DNA of 64,000 nt from Staphylococcus equorum (GCF_029024965.1 NZ_CP118982.1:496001-560000), one strand, 5' to 3'; counted from the first letter of the stretch, positions 47,431 through 57,239 are shown. The notes: generated by a model from the sequence alone, not told the origin. Translations and numbers: made by a program.

Positions 47431-47454
47431 ATTTTGTGAAAATAATCACAAAAT
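47431..47454. promoter_or_regulatory. TGTGA-N6-TCACA box 2
   Basis: ATTTTGTGA (47431-47439) and TCACAAAAT (47446-47454) form a perfect 9-bp inverted repeat with 6-nt gap. The centre TTGTGAAAATAATCACAA is one base off the Rex pattern TTGTGAA-N4-TTCACAA. It lies about 85 nt before the 61-aa gene. Confidence 0.55.
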
Positions 47455-47539
47455 GCTTTCAAATCAAGTTACTATCTATTATGATGAAAGTGTAGAAGAT
47501 AGAAAAGCTTAGCGAAAGTAAAAATACGGAGTGATTATA

Positions 47540-47725
47540 ATGAGAAAAGTAATTGAGGAAGTTATTTTTTCAAATGAAAGTAGTTATGATATTTACACTC
47601 ATACCGGTGTAAACCAAGGTATTATCAATGATATTAAAGATGGATACAGAAGTATTGATTATATAGCTTACGTTGATGCAGAGAAATTATACAATTATGG
47701 ACTTGCAAAAAAAGTAGCTAGCTAA
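47540..47725 (+). CDS. Small helix-turn-helix-like protein
   Basis: A 61-aa protein of a type seen in staphylococci, with no assigned function. EEVIFSNESSYDIYTHTGVNQGIINDIK looks like the first helices of an XRE-type fold, and YVDAEKLYNYGL matches its usual C-terminal helix. The start at ATG 47540 follows GGAGTG by 7 nt; a codon at 47531 is too close. A TGTGA-N6-TCACA box lies upstream and a structured region downstream. Confidence 0.65.
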   Translation: MRKVIEEVIFSNESSYDIYTHTGVNQGIINDIKDGYRSIDYIAYVDAEKLYNYGLAKKVAS

Positions 47726-47767
47726 TGATTTATACACTGTGTGCATCGAGTGATTATGGCGTTGAGT

Positions 47768-47925
47768 AATACCTCTCGTTATAACTGTGCAATAATGAAA
47801 GGTATTAGCCAGCTTCTAACATGGTTTTCTCCACAGTATCAACTTTCATGATTTACCGTTCGTCCGTTAGAAGCTTAAAAAGAGGCTGGGACATATCACA
47901 TGTCTTAGCCTCAGTTTTTTATATT
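47768..47925 (+). ncRNA. Possible structured RNA
   Basis: A 15-bp hairpin (AATACCT with TCGTTAT pairing ATAATGA with AGGTATT, 47768-47806) is followed by arms AGCTTCTAAC (47811-47820) and GTTAGAAGCT (47866-47875). Then comes a terminator, GAGGCT...AGCCTC with six T (47882-47925). The long loop holds TTTTCTCC, which could pair with ribosome sites. It is either a small RNA or the 3' region of the 61-aa gene. Not a class I recognise. Confidence 0.4.
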
Positions 47926-48055
47926 GGCAGTGGCTGACTGAATTGAAAATGCGCTGCTTATATCAAGCTTTTTTCAATTCTAGTCAGCTGTGCCGGGGTG
48001 GGACGACGAAATTTTATTAGAAAAATTAGATTTCTGTCCCACTCCCTTTTGTATT
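47883..48055. repeat. Dispersed staphylococcal repeat (best copy)
   Basis: The order is GAGGCTGGGACAT, GGCTGACTGAATTGAAAATG, TCAATTCTAGTCAGC, GGGGTGGGACGACGAAATTT, GATTTCTGTCCCACTCCC. Partial copies lie at 26840-27012, 58859-58904 and near 4772. The final inverted repeat can terminate transcription in both directions. Confidence 0.7.
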
Positions 48056-48098
48056 GTATATAAAATGCATACTCAAACGTTATCTTAGTATGAAGGAA

Positions 48099-48368
48099 TC
48101 AAATATAGGACTTAAAATTATGTTTAATTTCATTGTAATCATAAACTAAATTATACAAGCACATACGAATATGGTCTTCGGTAGTGTAAGGTATACGTAA
48201 ATGGTCGTTTTGTTCTATAAATTTATGAAATTCACGTTCTAATTGTTTACGCTGTGGTATGTTCATATTAATCCATTCTTCTTTATCAAATAATGATTCA
48301 AATCGAAAATCAAAGCTTGTTTTACCAATCGTTTCACGTAACTTAGCTAAGCGTTCTTCAAAATTCAT
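48099..48368 (-). CDS. Conserved staphylococcal hypothetical protein
   Basis: An 89-aa, charged, probably all-helical protein (EERLAKLRETIGKTSFDFRF, IPQRKQLEREFHKFIEQNDH). I recognise it only as a type of short staphylococcal protein without known role. ATG 48368 follows AAAGGAGG at good distance; a start at 48389 would lie within that site. It is monocistronic. Confidence 0.65.
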   Translation of the reverse strand: MNFEERLAKLRETIGKTSFDFRFESLFDKEEWINMNIPQRKQLEREFHKFIEQNDHLRIPYTTEDHIRMCLYNLVYDYNEIKHNFKSYI

Positions 48369-48555
48369 GAGCCATCCTCCTTTAAGCATCGAACATATTG
48401 CTACTTATATTTATTATATACACCTACTTTATAATGAAATATGTATTCTGACAAGATAACCCAAATTCAATTATTTATTTATCCTTATAACTGCATGATA
48501 CAATGTGAAAATATAAGGAAAGATTTACCTACATTATAAAGAGAGGAAGTTATAA

Positions 48556-49260
48556 ATGGTTGAATTAAAAAATAAAGTTGCAATTGTTACAGGAGCAAGT
48601 AGTGGGATTGGTGCAAGTATTGCGCAAGTACTTTCAAGTCATGAAGTGAAAGTGGTATTGTCAGGGCGTAATGAATCACGTTTAAATGATACTGCCCAAC
48701 GTATTCAAAAAGCAGGCAATGCAGACGTTGAGACATTAGCAGTGGATATTACAGACAAACAAGATGTTGAGCGCTTAGTCCAAACGGCGAAAGACATATA
48801 TGGTCGTGTAGATATATTAATCAATAGTGCTGGTCAAATGCTGTCTTCAGCAATTACAGATGGTGATGTAGAGGCGTGGGATGCAATGATTGATGTGAAT
48901 GTTAAAGGAACACTTTATGGCATAAATGCAGTGCTACCAACATTTTTAAATCAATCAAGTGGTCATATTATAAATATAGCTTCTATCTCTGGATTTGAAG
49001 TAACGAAAAAAAGTACATTATATAGTGCGTCAAAAGCAGCTGTACATGCGATAACACAAGGCTTAGAAAAAGAATTGGCTAAGACAGGCGTTAGGGCAAC
49101 GAGTATTTCACCAGGAATGGTTGATACACCTTTAAGTGGAGCAACGGATTGGGGAGAACGTAAAAAATTAGACCCTGAAGATATTGCAGAAGCAGCTATA
49201 TATGCATTACAACAACCAAGTCATGTCAATGTGAACGAAGTAACTGTACGACCAGTTTAG
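48556..49260 (+). CDS. SDR-family NAD(P)-dependent oxidoreductase
   Basis: A 234-aa classical short-chain dehydrogenase. Cofactor motif is TGASSGIG (residues 13-20), NSAG is present, and the catalytic Ser and YSASK lie in [20 protein letters not shown]. The Arg after the first strand (SGRNESR) suggests NADP(H). The substrate is unknown; relatives act on small alcohols or ketones. GAGGAAG precedes the ATG. Confidence 0.88.
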   Translation: MVELKNKVAIVTGASSGIGASIAQVLSSHEVKVVLSGRNESRLNDTAQRIQKAGNADVETLAVDITDKQDVERLVQTAKDIYGRVDILINSAGQMLSSAITDGDVEAWDAMIDVNVKGTLYGINAVLPTFLNQSSGHIINIASISGFEVTKKSTLYSASKAAVHAITQGLEKELAKTGVRATSISPGMVDTPLSGATDWGERKKLDPEDIAEAAIYALQQPSHVNVNEVTVRPV

Positions 49261-49346
49261 AAGAATATAAGTGTAGACCCGTAACTTCAAGCAGAGCTAA
49301 GGGTCTATAATGATAGTTGTAGCGATAGACTGAAAGGCGTGATTAA

Positions 49347-49847
49347 ATGGACTTTAGATATTTAAGTGAAGCTGATGTATCACAGTATCGATTACTAAGA
49401 CTCAGTTCACTCCAGACAGACCCTAATGGCTTTGCTTCTACATATGATAGAGAGATTGAATTTTCGATTGAGAAATTCAAAGTGAGGTTAGAAAATAGTG
49501 CTACTCATTTTACTGTAGGGGCTTTTGATGAAGAAACACTGGTTTGTATTGCGACGTTTTATAGTGAGACTTTAGAAAAAATAAAGCATAAAGGTAATTT
49601 AGTTTCGGTATATTGTCACCCACGATATAGACGACAAGGTATAGCTGAGCAACTAATCCAACAAATCGTTGATTATGTGGTTGAACAAAATACAATAAAA
49701 ACAATCAATTTATGCGTGCTTAGTGAAAATAAACGTGCAATTAGTTTATATGAAAAGTTAGGATTTAAACGTTATGGAACTGAGCCGAAAGCACTATACG
49801 ATGGAACTGTTTACTATGATGAGGACCTAATGTGTTTAGAACTTTAA
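49347..49847 (+). CDS. GNAT N-acetyltransferase
   Basis: A 166-aa GNAT-fold enzyme. The acetyl-CoA motif A is VYCHPRYRRQGIAEQLI, and the C-terminal ENKRAISLYEKLGFKRYG matches RimI/YkkB-like proteins. It acetylates an amine of unknown identity. It lies 86 nt after the SDR gene with a weak AAAGGCG site. Confidence 0.87.
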   Translation: MDFRYLSEADVSQYRLLRLSSLQTDPNGFASTYDREIEFSIEKFKVRLENSATHFTVGAFDEETLVCIATFYSETLEKIKHKGNLVSVYCHPRYRRQGIAEQLIQQIVDYVVEQNTIKTINLCVLSENKRAISLYEKLGFKRYGTEPKALYDGTVYYDEDLMCLEL

Positions 49848-49893
49848 GCTGATTATAAACATTGTGATTAGTAAGTCAGCATTGGGAGAAAAT

Positions 49894-50079
49894 AATGGAA
49901 CAGTATAACAAAACAGGATTACAACAAAGTAGGACACAAATACGCTCGCTTTTAACAAAATGTTAAAAATCGCTGACGCAATTAGAACAAAAGGAAATCC
50001 AAATAGTCGAACGACATTATTAAAAAATAGAATTCAAGCATTAGAAATTGCGTTAACATTGATAGATGAACAATTATAA
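49894..50079 (+). pseudogene. Broken small gene (stop and frameshift)
   Basis: An ATG at 49894, 6 nt after GGGAG, starts MEQYNKTGLQQSRTQIRSLL and hits TAA at 49963. Reading past it gives KSLTQLEQKE in the same frame, then coding-like sequence continues in another frame as NSRTTLLKNRIQALEIALTL to TAA 50079. The joined product would be about 60 aa and helical, like small staphylococcal hypothetical proteins. The second part alone has an ATG at 49960 (39 aa) without a ribosome site. Confidence 0.5.
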
Positions 50080-50097
50080 TTGCAAAAATTAGCTAAT

Positions 50098-50141
50098 AAA
50101 CGCCTCGTACATAAATGATTATGTGCAAGGCGTATTTTTAA
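50098..50141 (+). terminator. Rho-independent terminator
   Basis: ACGCCT and ACATAA arms pair with TTATGT and AGGCGT, followed by ATTTTT. Confidence 0.8.
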
Positions 50142-50163
50142 GGACTTTAATAAACACACTAAG

Positions 50164-50532
50164 TTATAACCATTCAATAATTTCAATTCGGTTGCCGAAT
50201 GGATCATAAATATAAAAACGATCTGCACCTTCGAGTTCATCCCCATATATAATTTCAATTGCTTTAGATTCAAGTGATTTTCTTACGTCAGTAGCGTTAT
50301 GAACGAGAAAAGCAGGGTGTGCTTTTTTAGCCGGTGAAAAGTCATCTTCAACACCAACATGTAGTTGTTGGTGACCGACTTGAAACCATACGCCACCATT
50401 TAAGGCTAAGTTAGCAGGTTTGGTAATTTCTTTGAATCCAAGTGTTTCTGAATAAAATTCGCGAGCTTCTGATTCACGATTGGCCGGGGCAGCAACTTGT
50501 ACATGATCAATTCCTAAAAAGTAATTTTCCAT
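50164..50532 (-). CDS. VOC-family glyoxalase-like protein
   Basis: A 122-aa single VOC module. It starts FLGIDHVQVAAPANRESEAREFY and ends YIYDPFGNRIEIIEW, with the likely metal ligands His in IDHVQV, His in HVGVE and Glu in RIEII. It could be a lyase, dioxygenase or resistance protein; the substrate is unknown. I start at ATG 50532, 9 nt after AGGGAG; the ATG at 50541 directly abuts that site. Confidence 0.8.
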   Translation of the reverse strand: MENYFLGIDHVQVAAPANRESEAREFYSETLGFKEITKPANLALNGGVWFQVGHQQLHVGVEDDFSPAKKAHPAFLVHNATDVRKSLESKAIEIIYGDELEGADRFYIYDPFGNRIEIIEWL

Positions 50533-50647
50533 TTCAGTCATCTCCCTAATATAATTTTATAATATCAAAAGATAATTAAAAGAGCAGTAATTTTATTTAT
50601 CTTATTAAATAAAGTATATATTTATTTCTTGTAAAAGTATAATTAAA

Positions 50648-50677
50648 TTGCAATTGATAATCAATTTCAATTATAAT
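50648..50677 (+). promoter_or_regulatory. Promoter with Fur box
   Basis: TTGCAA (50648-50653) and TATAAT (50672-50677) are 18 nt apart. Between them TGATAATCAATTTCA (50655-50669) matches the 7-1-7 Fur pattern TGATAATNATTATCA in 12 of 14 defined positions. Iron repression of the next gene follows. Confidence 0.75.
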
Positions 50678-50709
50678 GAAGGTATTATACAATGGGAGAG
50701 GTTATTAAT

Positions 50710-51627
50710 TTGAAAAAAATACTATGTTTAATGTTATGTTTTATAATATTTTTAGCGGCATGTAGTAGTGGCAATGAATCTAATAAATCAGATGCAAAAG
50801 ATGATAAGGATACGAAATCTTATACTACTGAGGATGGTAGTAAAGTTAAAATACCTAAAAATCCGAAGAGAGTCTTAGTTTTAACAGCAAATTACGGGAA
50901 CTTAAAAAAACTAGGTGTTAAACCTGTTGGTATTACGAATGTATATCCAGACTCTAAGTATTTAGACATGGGGGAAGTTAAGAAAATTAATCCAGAAAAT
51001 GTAGAAGCTGTTGCTAAGTTGAAACCAGATTTGATTATTACATATAAAGAAAATAAAAATAATAAAAAATTATCTAAAATAGCGCCAACAGTACCTATAA
51101 AAGTACAAAATATGGACTATAAAGATACTCATATTGAAATTGGTAAGTTAGTAAACAAAGAAAGCAAAGCTAAGAAACAAGCTGATGAACTATCTAAAAA
51201 GTTAGCAAAAGATGGTGAAGAAATTAAAAAAGCCATTGGGGAAGATAAAACTTTTTCAATTATGGATATTCAAGCAAAAGATATTTATCAATTTGGACCT
51301 AGATTTGGACGAGGCAGTGAAGCAATTTACGAAGGGTTTAAACTAAAAGAAGATCCCGAAGCTAAGGAAGCAATGCCAAAAGAAAAATTCATGAAAGTAC
51401 CTAAAGAAAAATTCAATGACTATTCAGGTGATTACTTACTCTTACCAACAAAAGATGGTGGGAAAGTGAACAATGAATTTGTTACATCGAACATATGGCA
51501 TAATAATGAAGCTGTACAAAATGGCAATGTGATCTATTATTCAATGGATGAAGCCATTTATGCTGATTTGATCTCAGTAGAAAAACAAGCAGAATTTTTC
51601 AAAAAAGAACTTTTGAAAAACAGATAA
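50710..51627 (+). CDS. Iron-siderophore ABC transporter substrate-binding lipoprotein
   Basis: A 305-aa exported lipoprotein: start MKKILCLMLCF, lipobox FLAACSSG, then a Lys/Asp-rich linker and a class III periplasmic-binding fold (PKRVLVLTANYGNLKKLGVKPVGI, NVEAVAKLKPDLIITYKENK). It captures ferric siderophores; no permease adjoins it, so a shared FhuBG-type permease is likely. It starts with TTG at 50710 after GAGAGG; the ATG at 50692 is part of the site. Fur-controlled promoter upstream. Confidence 0.87.
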   Translation: MKKILCLMLCFIIFLAACSSGNESNKSDAKDDKDTKSYTTEDGSKVKIPKNPKRVLVLTANYGNLKKLGVKPVGITNVYPDSKYLDMGEVKKINPENVEAVAKLKPDLIITYKENKNNKKLSKIAPTVPIKVQNMDYKDTHIEIGKLVNKESKAKKQADELSKKLAKDGEEIKKAIGEDKTFSIMDIQAKDIYQFGPRFGRGSEAIYEGFKLKEDPEAKEAMPKEKFMKVPKEKFNDYSGDYLLLPTKDGGKVNNEFVTSNIWHNNEAVQNGNVIYYSMDEAIYADLISVEKQAEFFKKELLKNR

Positions 51628-51637
51628 AATATAAAGT

Positions 51638-51681
51638 AAAAGAGAGCGGAAATCAAATTTTGATTTTCGCTCTCTTTTTTA
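51638..51681 (+). terminator. Terminator after siderophore lipoprotein
   Basis: AAAGAGAGCG pairs with CGCTCTCTTT around an AAATCAAATTTTGATTT core, followed by T residues. Confidence 0.9.
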
Positions 51682-51766
51682 TGATTTAAAATCGACTGAT
51701 AGCAATCATCTTGCTATGTTAGCAAAATTAAAAAGGATTCACATCGTAGTAAAGCAATTGTTAATT

Positions 51767-52396
51767 TTACCAATTGTCTATATCATTACGTTCGCCTTTG
51801 AAGTTATTTGAGGTCTGATGACGTTGTGCTAACACAGCTTCGATGTCTTCAAATTTAATATCTAAAGCATGTAATAATACGAATAGATGATACATTAAAT
51901 CTGCAGTTTCATTTGTCACTTCATTACGGTCAGACTTCATCGCGCCAATAACAACTTCAAATGATTCTTCTCCAAATTTTTTGGTGATTTTTTCAAGACC
52001 TTCATTTAACAAATATTGTGTATATGAGTTCTCTTTATTAGATTGTGCACTTGAAGTTACAGTTTGTTCTAATTGTTGGATATTAAAAGGAACGTCGGTA
52101 TTAAAGCAACTTTGGCTCCCAGTATGACAAGTTGGACCATTTGGCACAACATCGATGAGTAGTGTATCTTGATCGCAGTCTAAATGAATGTTTTTAACTA
52201 CTTGCGTGTGGCCAGAAGACTCGCCTTTGGTCCACAAACGTTCTTTAGAGCGAGAATAGAAGCAAACAATGCCATCTGCTAATGTTTTGTTATATGCTGC
52301 TTCGTTCATATAGCCAAGCATGAGCACTTGTTTTGTATCAACATCTTGCAAAATTGCTGGTAAGAGTCCTTTACTAAAATCAGGTTGTTGTGTCAT
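51767..52396 (-). CDS. hisI: Bifunctional phosphoribosyl-AMP cyclohydrolase / phosphoribosyl-ATP pyrophosphatase
   Basis: A 209-aa HisIE fusion for steps 2 and 3 of histidine synthesis. The HisI half (1-115) has LMLGYMNEAAYNKTL, FYSRSKERLWTKGESSGH and metal ligands in DCDQDTLL and CHTGSQSCF. The HisE half has GLEKITKKFGEESFEVVIGA and NETADLMYHLFVLL. Last gene of the operon; its ATG overlaps the hisF stop (ATGA). Confidence 0.95.
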   Translation of the reverse strand: MTQQPDFSKGLLPAILQDVDTKQVLMLGYMNEAAYNKTLADGIVCFYSRSKERLWTKGESSGHTQVVKNIHLDCDQDTLLIDVVPNGPTCHTGSQSCFNTDVPFNIQQLEQTVTSSAQSNKENSYTQYLLNEGLEKITKKFGEESFEVVIGAMKSDRNEVTNETADLMYHLFVLLHALDIKFEDIEAVLAQRHQTSNNFKGERNDIDNW

Positions 52397-53151
52397 CTAA
52401 TGGGAATACCTCCTTGTGCCATTGTTTGTTTTATTTCATCTACAGTGGTTTCTTTATCGTGTAATATACTTGCTGCGAGGCCTGCAGAGACATCTGTTTG
52501 TTTAAATAAATCAACAAAGTGATCTGGTTTTCCGCCACCACCTGAAGCGATGACAGGAATATTTACAAGTTGTTCAATATCATGTAAATGTTTCACATCA
52601 AAGCCTTGTTTCATACCATCGTGAGTCATGCTTGTGATGAGTAGTTCACCTGCGCCTAATGCTTCTACTTCTTGGACCCAATCATATACACGTTTATCAG
52701 TACGTTGTTTACCACCGTGAGTATAGCAATAGTAGTCTTTCAGTTCGTCATCATAATTGCTATCAATAGCGATACAAATGCACTGACTTCCAAATTTTTC
52801 ACTTGCTTGTTTAATGAACTCTGGATTTTTAAGTGCGCTTGAATTCAGTGAAACTTTGTCTGCACCATGATTAAGTAGTTGTGATATATCATCTAAAGTA
52901 GCAATACCGCCGCCAACCGTAAGTGGAATAAATAATTTTCCGGCAGTTTCCTCAATGACATCAAGTACGAGATCGTGACCAGCTTCAGTTCGAGAAATAT
53001 CTAAAAAGACGAGTTCATCTGCACCTTGGTCATTGTAATAAAGCGCATAGTCTACTGGATTACCAATATCGCGTAACCCTTTAAATTGAATCCCTTTAAC
53101 TACGCGACCATCTTTTACATCTAAACAGGGGATAATTCTCTTTTTAATCAT
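52393..53151 (-). CDS. hisF: Imidazole glycerol phosphate synthase, cyclase subunit
   Basis: A 252-aa TIM barrel that closes the imidazole ring using ammonia from HisH. Catalytic aspartates lie in [15 protein letters not shown] and [11 protein letters not shown]. The start is ATG 53151 after GGGAGGG; the ATG at 53166 is before that site. It overlaps hisA and hisI by 4 nt each. Confidence 0.95.
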   Translation of the reverse strand: MIKKRIIPCLDVKDGRVVKGIQFKGLRDIGNPVDYALYYNDQGADELVFLDISRTEAGHDLVLDVIEETAGKLFIPLTVGGGIATLDDISQLLNHGADKVSLNSSALKNPEFIKQASEKFGSQCICIAIDSNYDDELKDYYCYTHGGKQRTDKRVYDWVQEVEALGAGELLITSMTHDGMKQGFDVKHLHDIEQLVNIPVIASGGGGKPDHFVDLFKQTDVSAGLAASILHDKETTVDEIKQTMAQGGIPIR

Positions 53152-53852
53152 GATAATCCCTCCCAAAAATCAGCATTGTGCGCTGCTTTACCGACGATTG
53201 CAGCATAGACGCCTAGTGATTCTAACTGTGTTAAGTCTTGTTGGTTTCGTATACCACCTGAAGCGATAATTTGTTTATCAGACGCTGCTACTAATTGTCC
53301 TGTTATTTCAAAGTTAGGTCCTTCCAATCGACCATCTTTAGAAATATCTGTATAAATAATACCACCAAGTGGGAAGCGTTCAATTTCGTTAACTAAATCA
53401 AATAAATCTAGTTGAGCGTCTTGTTCCCAACCATTGATTTTTACATCACGACGATAAGCATCAACAGAAATGTATATACGATTTGGATACTGATTTGCCA
53501 TTTGCTCTAACCATGCTAAATCCTGAATCCCTTTGGTACCTACAATACAATAATCAATACCGTCATTGAAATAGGCTTCTATTGTGTCGATACTTCTAAT
53601 ACCGCCACCAACTTCCATTGATTTGTCAGTAAGTTGTCGTAACTCTTTTATATAATTTCTTTCAATAGATGATTGTTGTTTTGCGCCGATTAAATCGACA
53701 ATGTGAATACGATCAACACACTTAAACTGGTTATAAAATTTGATGCTTTCTTCAGCGCTACGTGGCATTTTTTCTTCTGAATCATATTTACCTTCAGTTA
53801 GTCGTACACTTGTAGCATTGATTAAATCAATTGCTGGCCAGAGTTTAATCAT
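53148..53852 (-). CDS. hisA: ProFAR isomerase
   Basis: A 234-aa TIM barrel of step 4. It starts [20 protein letters not shown] with the catalytic Asp, and has [26 protein letters not shown] and [13 protein letters not shown] as phosphate-binding and catalytic loops. It overlaps hisH and hisF by 4 nt. Confidence 0.94.
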   Translation of the reverse strand: MIKLWPAIDLINATSVRLTEGKYDSEEKMPRSAEESIKFYNQFKCVDRIHIVDLIGAKQQSSIERNYIKELRQLTDKSMEVGGGIRSIDTIEAYFNDGIDYCIVGTKGIQDLAWLEQMANQYPNRIYISVDAYRRDVKINGWEQDAQLDLFDLVNEIERFPLGGIIYTDISKDGRLEGPNFEITGQLVAASDKQIIASGGIRNQQDLTQLESLGVYAAIVGKAAHNADFWEGLS

Positions 53853-54424
53853 AATAAGAAACCGCCTTTCAATGCTTGGTTGAGTATTGTTAATCCATCG
53901 GCTCCACTTTTTTCTGGGTGAAATTGAATGCCGATATAGTGTTTATATTGAACAATTGCTGGAATTGGATCACCGTATTCAGCGAAAGCAACGACATGTT
54001 CAGACATTTCAGCTTGATATGAATGTACGAAATATACATCTTGTGCCAATTGAGGGTGGTTGCTAATTAAATTATTCCAGCCTAAATGAGGTACAGGATA
54101 GTGTGTTTCGATTGGAACAATATTTCCCGGGAAAAGTTTTAAACCTTCGACATTTCCTTCTGCACTCCAATCGTATAAGAGTTGCATACCAAGACAGATA
54201 CCTATAATCGGTTTATCTGTAATTGACTGTAGCACTGATGCTAAGCCACGTGTTTGTATCGCTTGCATTGCGTCTTTAAAATGACCCACACCAGGTAATA
54301 TGATGATATCTGCACCTTCTATTTCACTTTGCTTATCTGTTAGTATCGTTTTATAGCCTAAATGTTCGACTGCACGTTGTACATTTTTAATATTTCCTAG
54401 ACCGTAGTCTATGATAGCAATCAT
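53849..54424 (-). CDS. hisH: Imidazole glycerol phosphate synthase, glutaminase subunit
   Basis: A 191-aa class I glutamine amidotransferase that feeds ammonia to HisF. Cys nucleophile is in GICLGMQLL, and His-Glu in [11 protein letters not shown]-terminus [11 protein letters not shown] is typical. Joined by ATGA overlaps on both sides. Confidence 0.95.
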   Translation of the reverse strand: MIAIIDYGLGNIKNVQRAVEHLGYKTILTDKQSEIEGADIIILPGVGHFKDAMQAIQTRGLASVLQSITDKPIIGICLGMQLLYDWSAEGNVEGLKLFPGNIVPIETHYPVPHLGWNNLISNHPQLAQDVYFVHSYQAEMSEHVVAFAEYGDPIPAIVQYKHYIGIQFHPEKSGADGLTILNQALKGGFLL

Positions 54425-54999
54425 TCAATCACACCCTTAGAAGAGGGAATGCCTTCTGAATCGTTACTTGCTAAAGCTTCTTTTAGTGCACGTGCAAATG
54501 ATTTGAATATGCCTTCAATCTCATGGTGCGTATTACCGCCACGTAATAAATCGATATGTGTTGTTAATCGTGCATTAATCACTAATGCACGAAAGAATTC
54601 ATCTACAAGTTCCGTATCAAAAGTACCTACTTTTTCTTTACTAAAGTCTGCATTAAATGATAAATACGGACGGCCGCTGATATCTACAACTGAGCGTGCA
54701 AGTGTTTCATCCATAGGAATATAACTTACGCCATAGCGTTGAAAGCTTTTGCGTTCTTTAACTAATTCTAATAATAATTGACCAAGTACGATACCAATAT
54801 CTTCAGTCACATGGTGATCATCGACTTCCGTATCACCATTCGCTTCTACTGTAATTGACAATTTGCTGTGAAAAGTAAAGAGGGTAAGCATATGATCTAG
54901 AAAACCCACACCCGTATCAATTTTGCTTGTACGTTGATCATCTGCAAGTGAAATACTTAATTGTGTTTCGGCAGTGTTACGTGTTTTTTGATAAATCAT
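54421..54999 (-). CDS. hisB: Imidazoleglycerol-phosphate dehydratase
   Basis: A 192-aa single-function HisB. Manganese-binding motifs are GFLDHMLTLF, DDHHVTEDIGI and NTHHEIEGIFKSFARAL, in duplicated order. No phosphatase domain is fused, so histidinol-phosphate phosphatase is elsewhere in the genome. The start has GGAGG and overlaps the hisC end by 23 nt. Confidence 0.95.
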   Translation of the reverse strand: MIYQKTRNTAETQLSISLADDQRTSKIDTGVGFLDHMLTLFTFHSKLSITVEANGDTEVDDHHVTEDIGIVLGQLLLELVKERKSFQRYGVSYIPMDETLARSVVDISGRPYLSFNADFSKEKVGTFDTELVDEFFRALVINARLTTHIDLLRGGNTHHEIEGIFKSFARALKEALASNDSEGIPSSKGVIE

Positions 55000-55981
55000 A
55001 TTGAGACCTCCAATTTTTAATGATTGCTGCTAATTCATCTAACTGTTCATCTGTAGCTATAGAATAACGAACATAATCAGCCATTTCGTTTTCGTCATAG
55101 ACTCTAGGTAGGAAACCGTGCGCTTTAATAAATGCGCCCAAACTTTGTGCTGCAGTTCCTTTTGTTAAAACAAAGTTCGTCGAGGAAGGAAATACGACCA
55201 TGATATCTGATACTAAGTCATCAAACATATTGCGTAATTTTATAGCAAGTTGTCTTTGATGATTTATAAAATTGTTCAGCATTTCTGTATGTTCAAACAT
55301 ATATAAAGCAATATGCAATGTAATTGTGTTTAATGGGTAAGGGTGTTCAATCCTTTTAATTTCTTGTATTGTTTCGGGCGTACTAATAAGCATGCCTAAT
55401 CTTAAGCCAGCGATGCCAAATGCTTTTGAAAGTGTACGCATTTGTAAAATGTGGGGCTGCATTTCTATTTGGTAAGTATTACCAAAATCTAAATAAGCCT
55501 CATCTATGATGAAATAACCACCTAATGTTTTCATTTTATCTCCAATTGCTTTTAAGAACGTCAGGCTATATTGCTTGCCTGACGGATTGTGCGGATTACT
55601 CATGATAAAGAACGCTGGCTGAACTTCATCTATACGTTGCAAAATACGTTCCAAATCGAATGATAAATCTGGTTCAGCATTTACAAATTCAATTGGGCGA
55701 TCAACTTGATAAGCATAGGCTTGATACATGAAAAAATCTGGGTTCAATGTAAGTGCTGGGCCTTCTGGCATAATCAGCATTAATTTTTGAATTAATTCAT
55801 CAGAACCATTACCTGCAATAATTTGCTCAGCTGAAAGATTATAATAATTTGCGTAAGCTGCTTTAAAACATTCATACTCGTCATCTGGATAGAAATTAAA
55901 TGTTGCTTCTTGAATAATTGTTGCCAATTGTGAATCAGATAATGGACGAAGTGGACTTTCATTTTTGTTGATTCTAATCAT
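54977..55981 (-). CDS. hisC: Histidinol-phosphate aminotransferase
   Basis: A 334-aa PLP enzyme (class I/II fold). PLP contacts are in GNGSDELI, SNPHNPSGKQ, IIDEAYLDF and the Schiff-base Lys in RTLSKAFGIAGLRLG. Slightly short, as in staphylococci. It starts with ATG after AAAGGAGC, overlapping hisD by 8 nt. Confidence 0.93.
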   Translation of the reverse strand: MIRINKNESPLRPLSDSQLATIIQEATFNFYPDDEYECFKAAYANYYNLSAEQIIAGNGSDELIQKLMLIMPEGPALTLNPDFFMYQAYAYQVDRPIEFVNAEPDLSFDLERILQRIDEVQPAFFIMSNPHNPSGKQYSLTFLKAIGDKMKTLGGYFIIDEAYLDFGNTYQIEMQPHILQMRTLSKAFGIAGLRLGMLISTPETIQEIKRIEHPYPLNTITLHIALYMFEHTEMLNNFINHQRQLAIKLRNMFDDLVSDIMVVFPSSTNFVLTKGTAAQSLGAFIKAHGFLPRVYDENEMADYVRYSIATDEQLDELAAIIKNWRSQYDLSKNT

Positions 55982-57239
55982 TACGTGGCTCCTTTGGTGA
56001 TCTGATTTCTATAGATTGTTCATGGTTAAAAAGTTGTTCTGTATGAGCGAGCTTACGTGCAGAACCTTCAATTTTTTCAAATGTAGATTCAGATAAATCA
56101 ATCACAGAATGACGTGTTAAAAAGTCATTAACGGATAGACCATTGGTAAATCTCGCAGTTTGATTGGTCGGTAAGACATGACTCGGTCCCGCTACATAAT
56201 CACCGATAACTTCTGGAGAATAATGTCCTAAGAATAGTGCGCCCACATAACGCACATGATTTAGATAATCGCGTGGTGAAGCTGTTTGAATTGATGCGTG
56301 TTCTGGGGCGATTTGATTCATTAAATCACATGCTTCATTAAAATTATCTACTGAAATTAAAAAATGATTGTTTGTTAAGCTTGCTTCAACGATAGGCTGA
56401 CGTTCTATTTGGCTTAAAGTTTGTTGGATGCGTTGTTCGAGTTGTTGTAATAACGCTTTATTTTCACTAATCACAAACGTTCTCGCAAGTTCATCATGTT
56501 CTGCTTGAGCAAATACATCGTAAGTTACAGCATCTAAATCAGCCGTCTCATCTATGATTAAGGCGATTTCACTTGGACCAGCAATTTGATCAATACCTAC
56601 TTGACCGAAGAGGTATTTTTTTGCGTAGGCAACATACTGATTGCCGGGACCTACAATTTTATCTACTTTTGGAATTGTTTCTGTACCATAAGCAAGCGCT
56701 GCGATACTTTGTGCGCCACCAACCTGGAATACTCTATCAACACCTGCAATATAGCAAGCTGCTAAAACAATATCAGGTAGTCCTTGGGCTTGCGGTGGTG
56801 TGACAACAAAAATATTTTTAACGCCAGCTACCTTAGCTAATGTGACAGTCATTAACACAGTAGAAGGGTAGCTTGCTTTACCGCCCGGTACATATACACC
56901 GACACGTTCTAATGGATGATACATTTCATAACATTCATTTGAACCTTGTTGTGCTGTAGATTTAATAGAAGTTTGATAAGTTTTGATACGTGAGTGACTT
57001 TGCTGAAGCGCATCACGTAATGTATCGTCAATGCGATTATAAGCCGTTTCTAAAGCTTCATAAGGAATTTCAAGTTCTGATGTCTCTACGTGATCAAGTT
57101 GTTGGTTATAAGCTTTTAAAGCTTGGTCACCTTGAAGCTTTACATTGTCACAAATATCCTTAACTAGAGGATATAACCCTTCATTTAATGCGGATTGATT
57201 TAAATAGTCCTTTAAAAATGTAGCTTTATTTATAATCAA
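55974..57239 (-). CDS. hisD: Histidinol dehydrogenase
   Basis: A 421-aa zinc/NAD enzyme of the last two steps. [32 protein letters not shown] and AQAEHDELA mark the fold, with [14 protein letters not shown] near the end. The start codon is TTG at 57239, with GGAGGTG 8 nt upstream and within the end of hisG (14-nt overlap). Confidence 0.95.
   Translation of the reverse strand: MIINKATFLKDYLNQSALNEGLYPLVKDICDNVKLQGDQALKAYNQQLDHVETSELEIPYEALETAYNRIDDTLRDALQQSHSRIKTYQTSIKSTAQQGSNECYEMYHPLERVGVYVPGGKASYPSTVLMTVTLAKVAGVKNIFVVTPPQAQGLPDIVLAACYIAGVDRVFQVGGAQSIAALAYGTETIPKVDKIVGPGNQYVAYAKKYLFGQVGIDQIAGPSEIALIIDETADLDAVTYDVFAQAEHDELARTFVISENKALLQQLEQRIQQTLSQIERQPIVEASLTNNHFLISVDNFNEACDLMNQIAPEHASIQTASPRDYLNHVRYVGALFLGHYSPEVIGDYVAGPSHVLPTNQTARFTNGLSVNDFLTRHSVIDLSESTFEKIEGSARKLAHTEQLFNHEQSIEIRSPKEPRND

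Noticed and set aside
47883-48055. Insertion-sequence end or attachment site
   Set aside because: The sequence matches a dispersed intergenic repeat with no transposase or target duplication.
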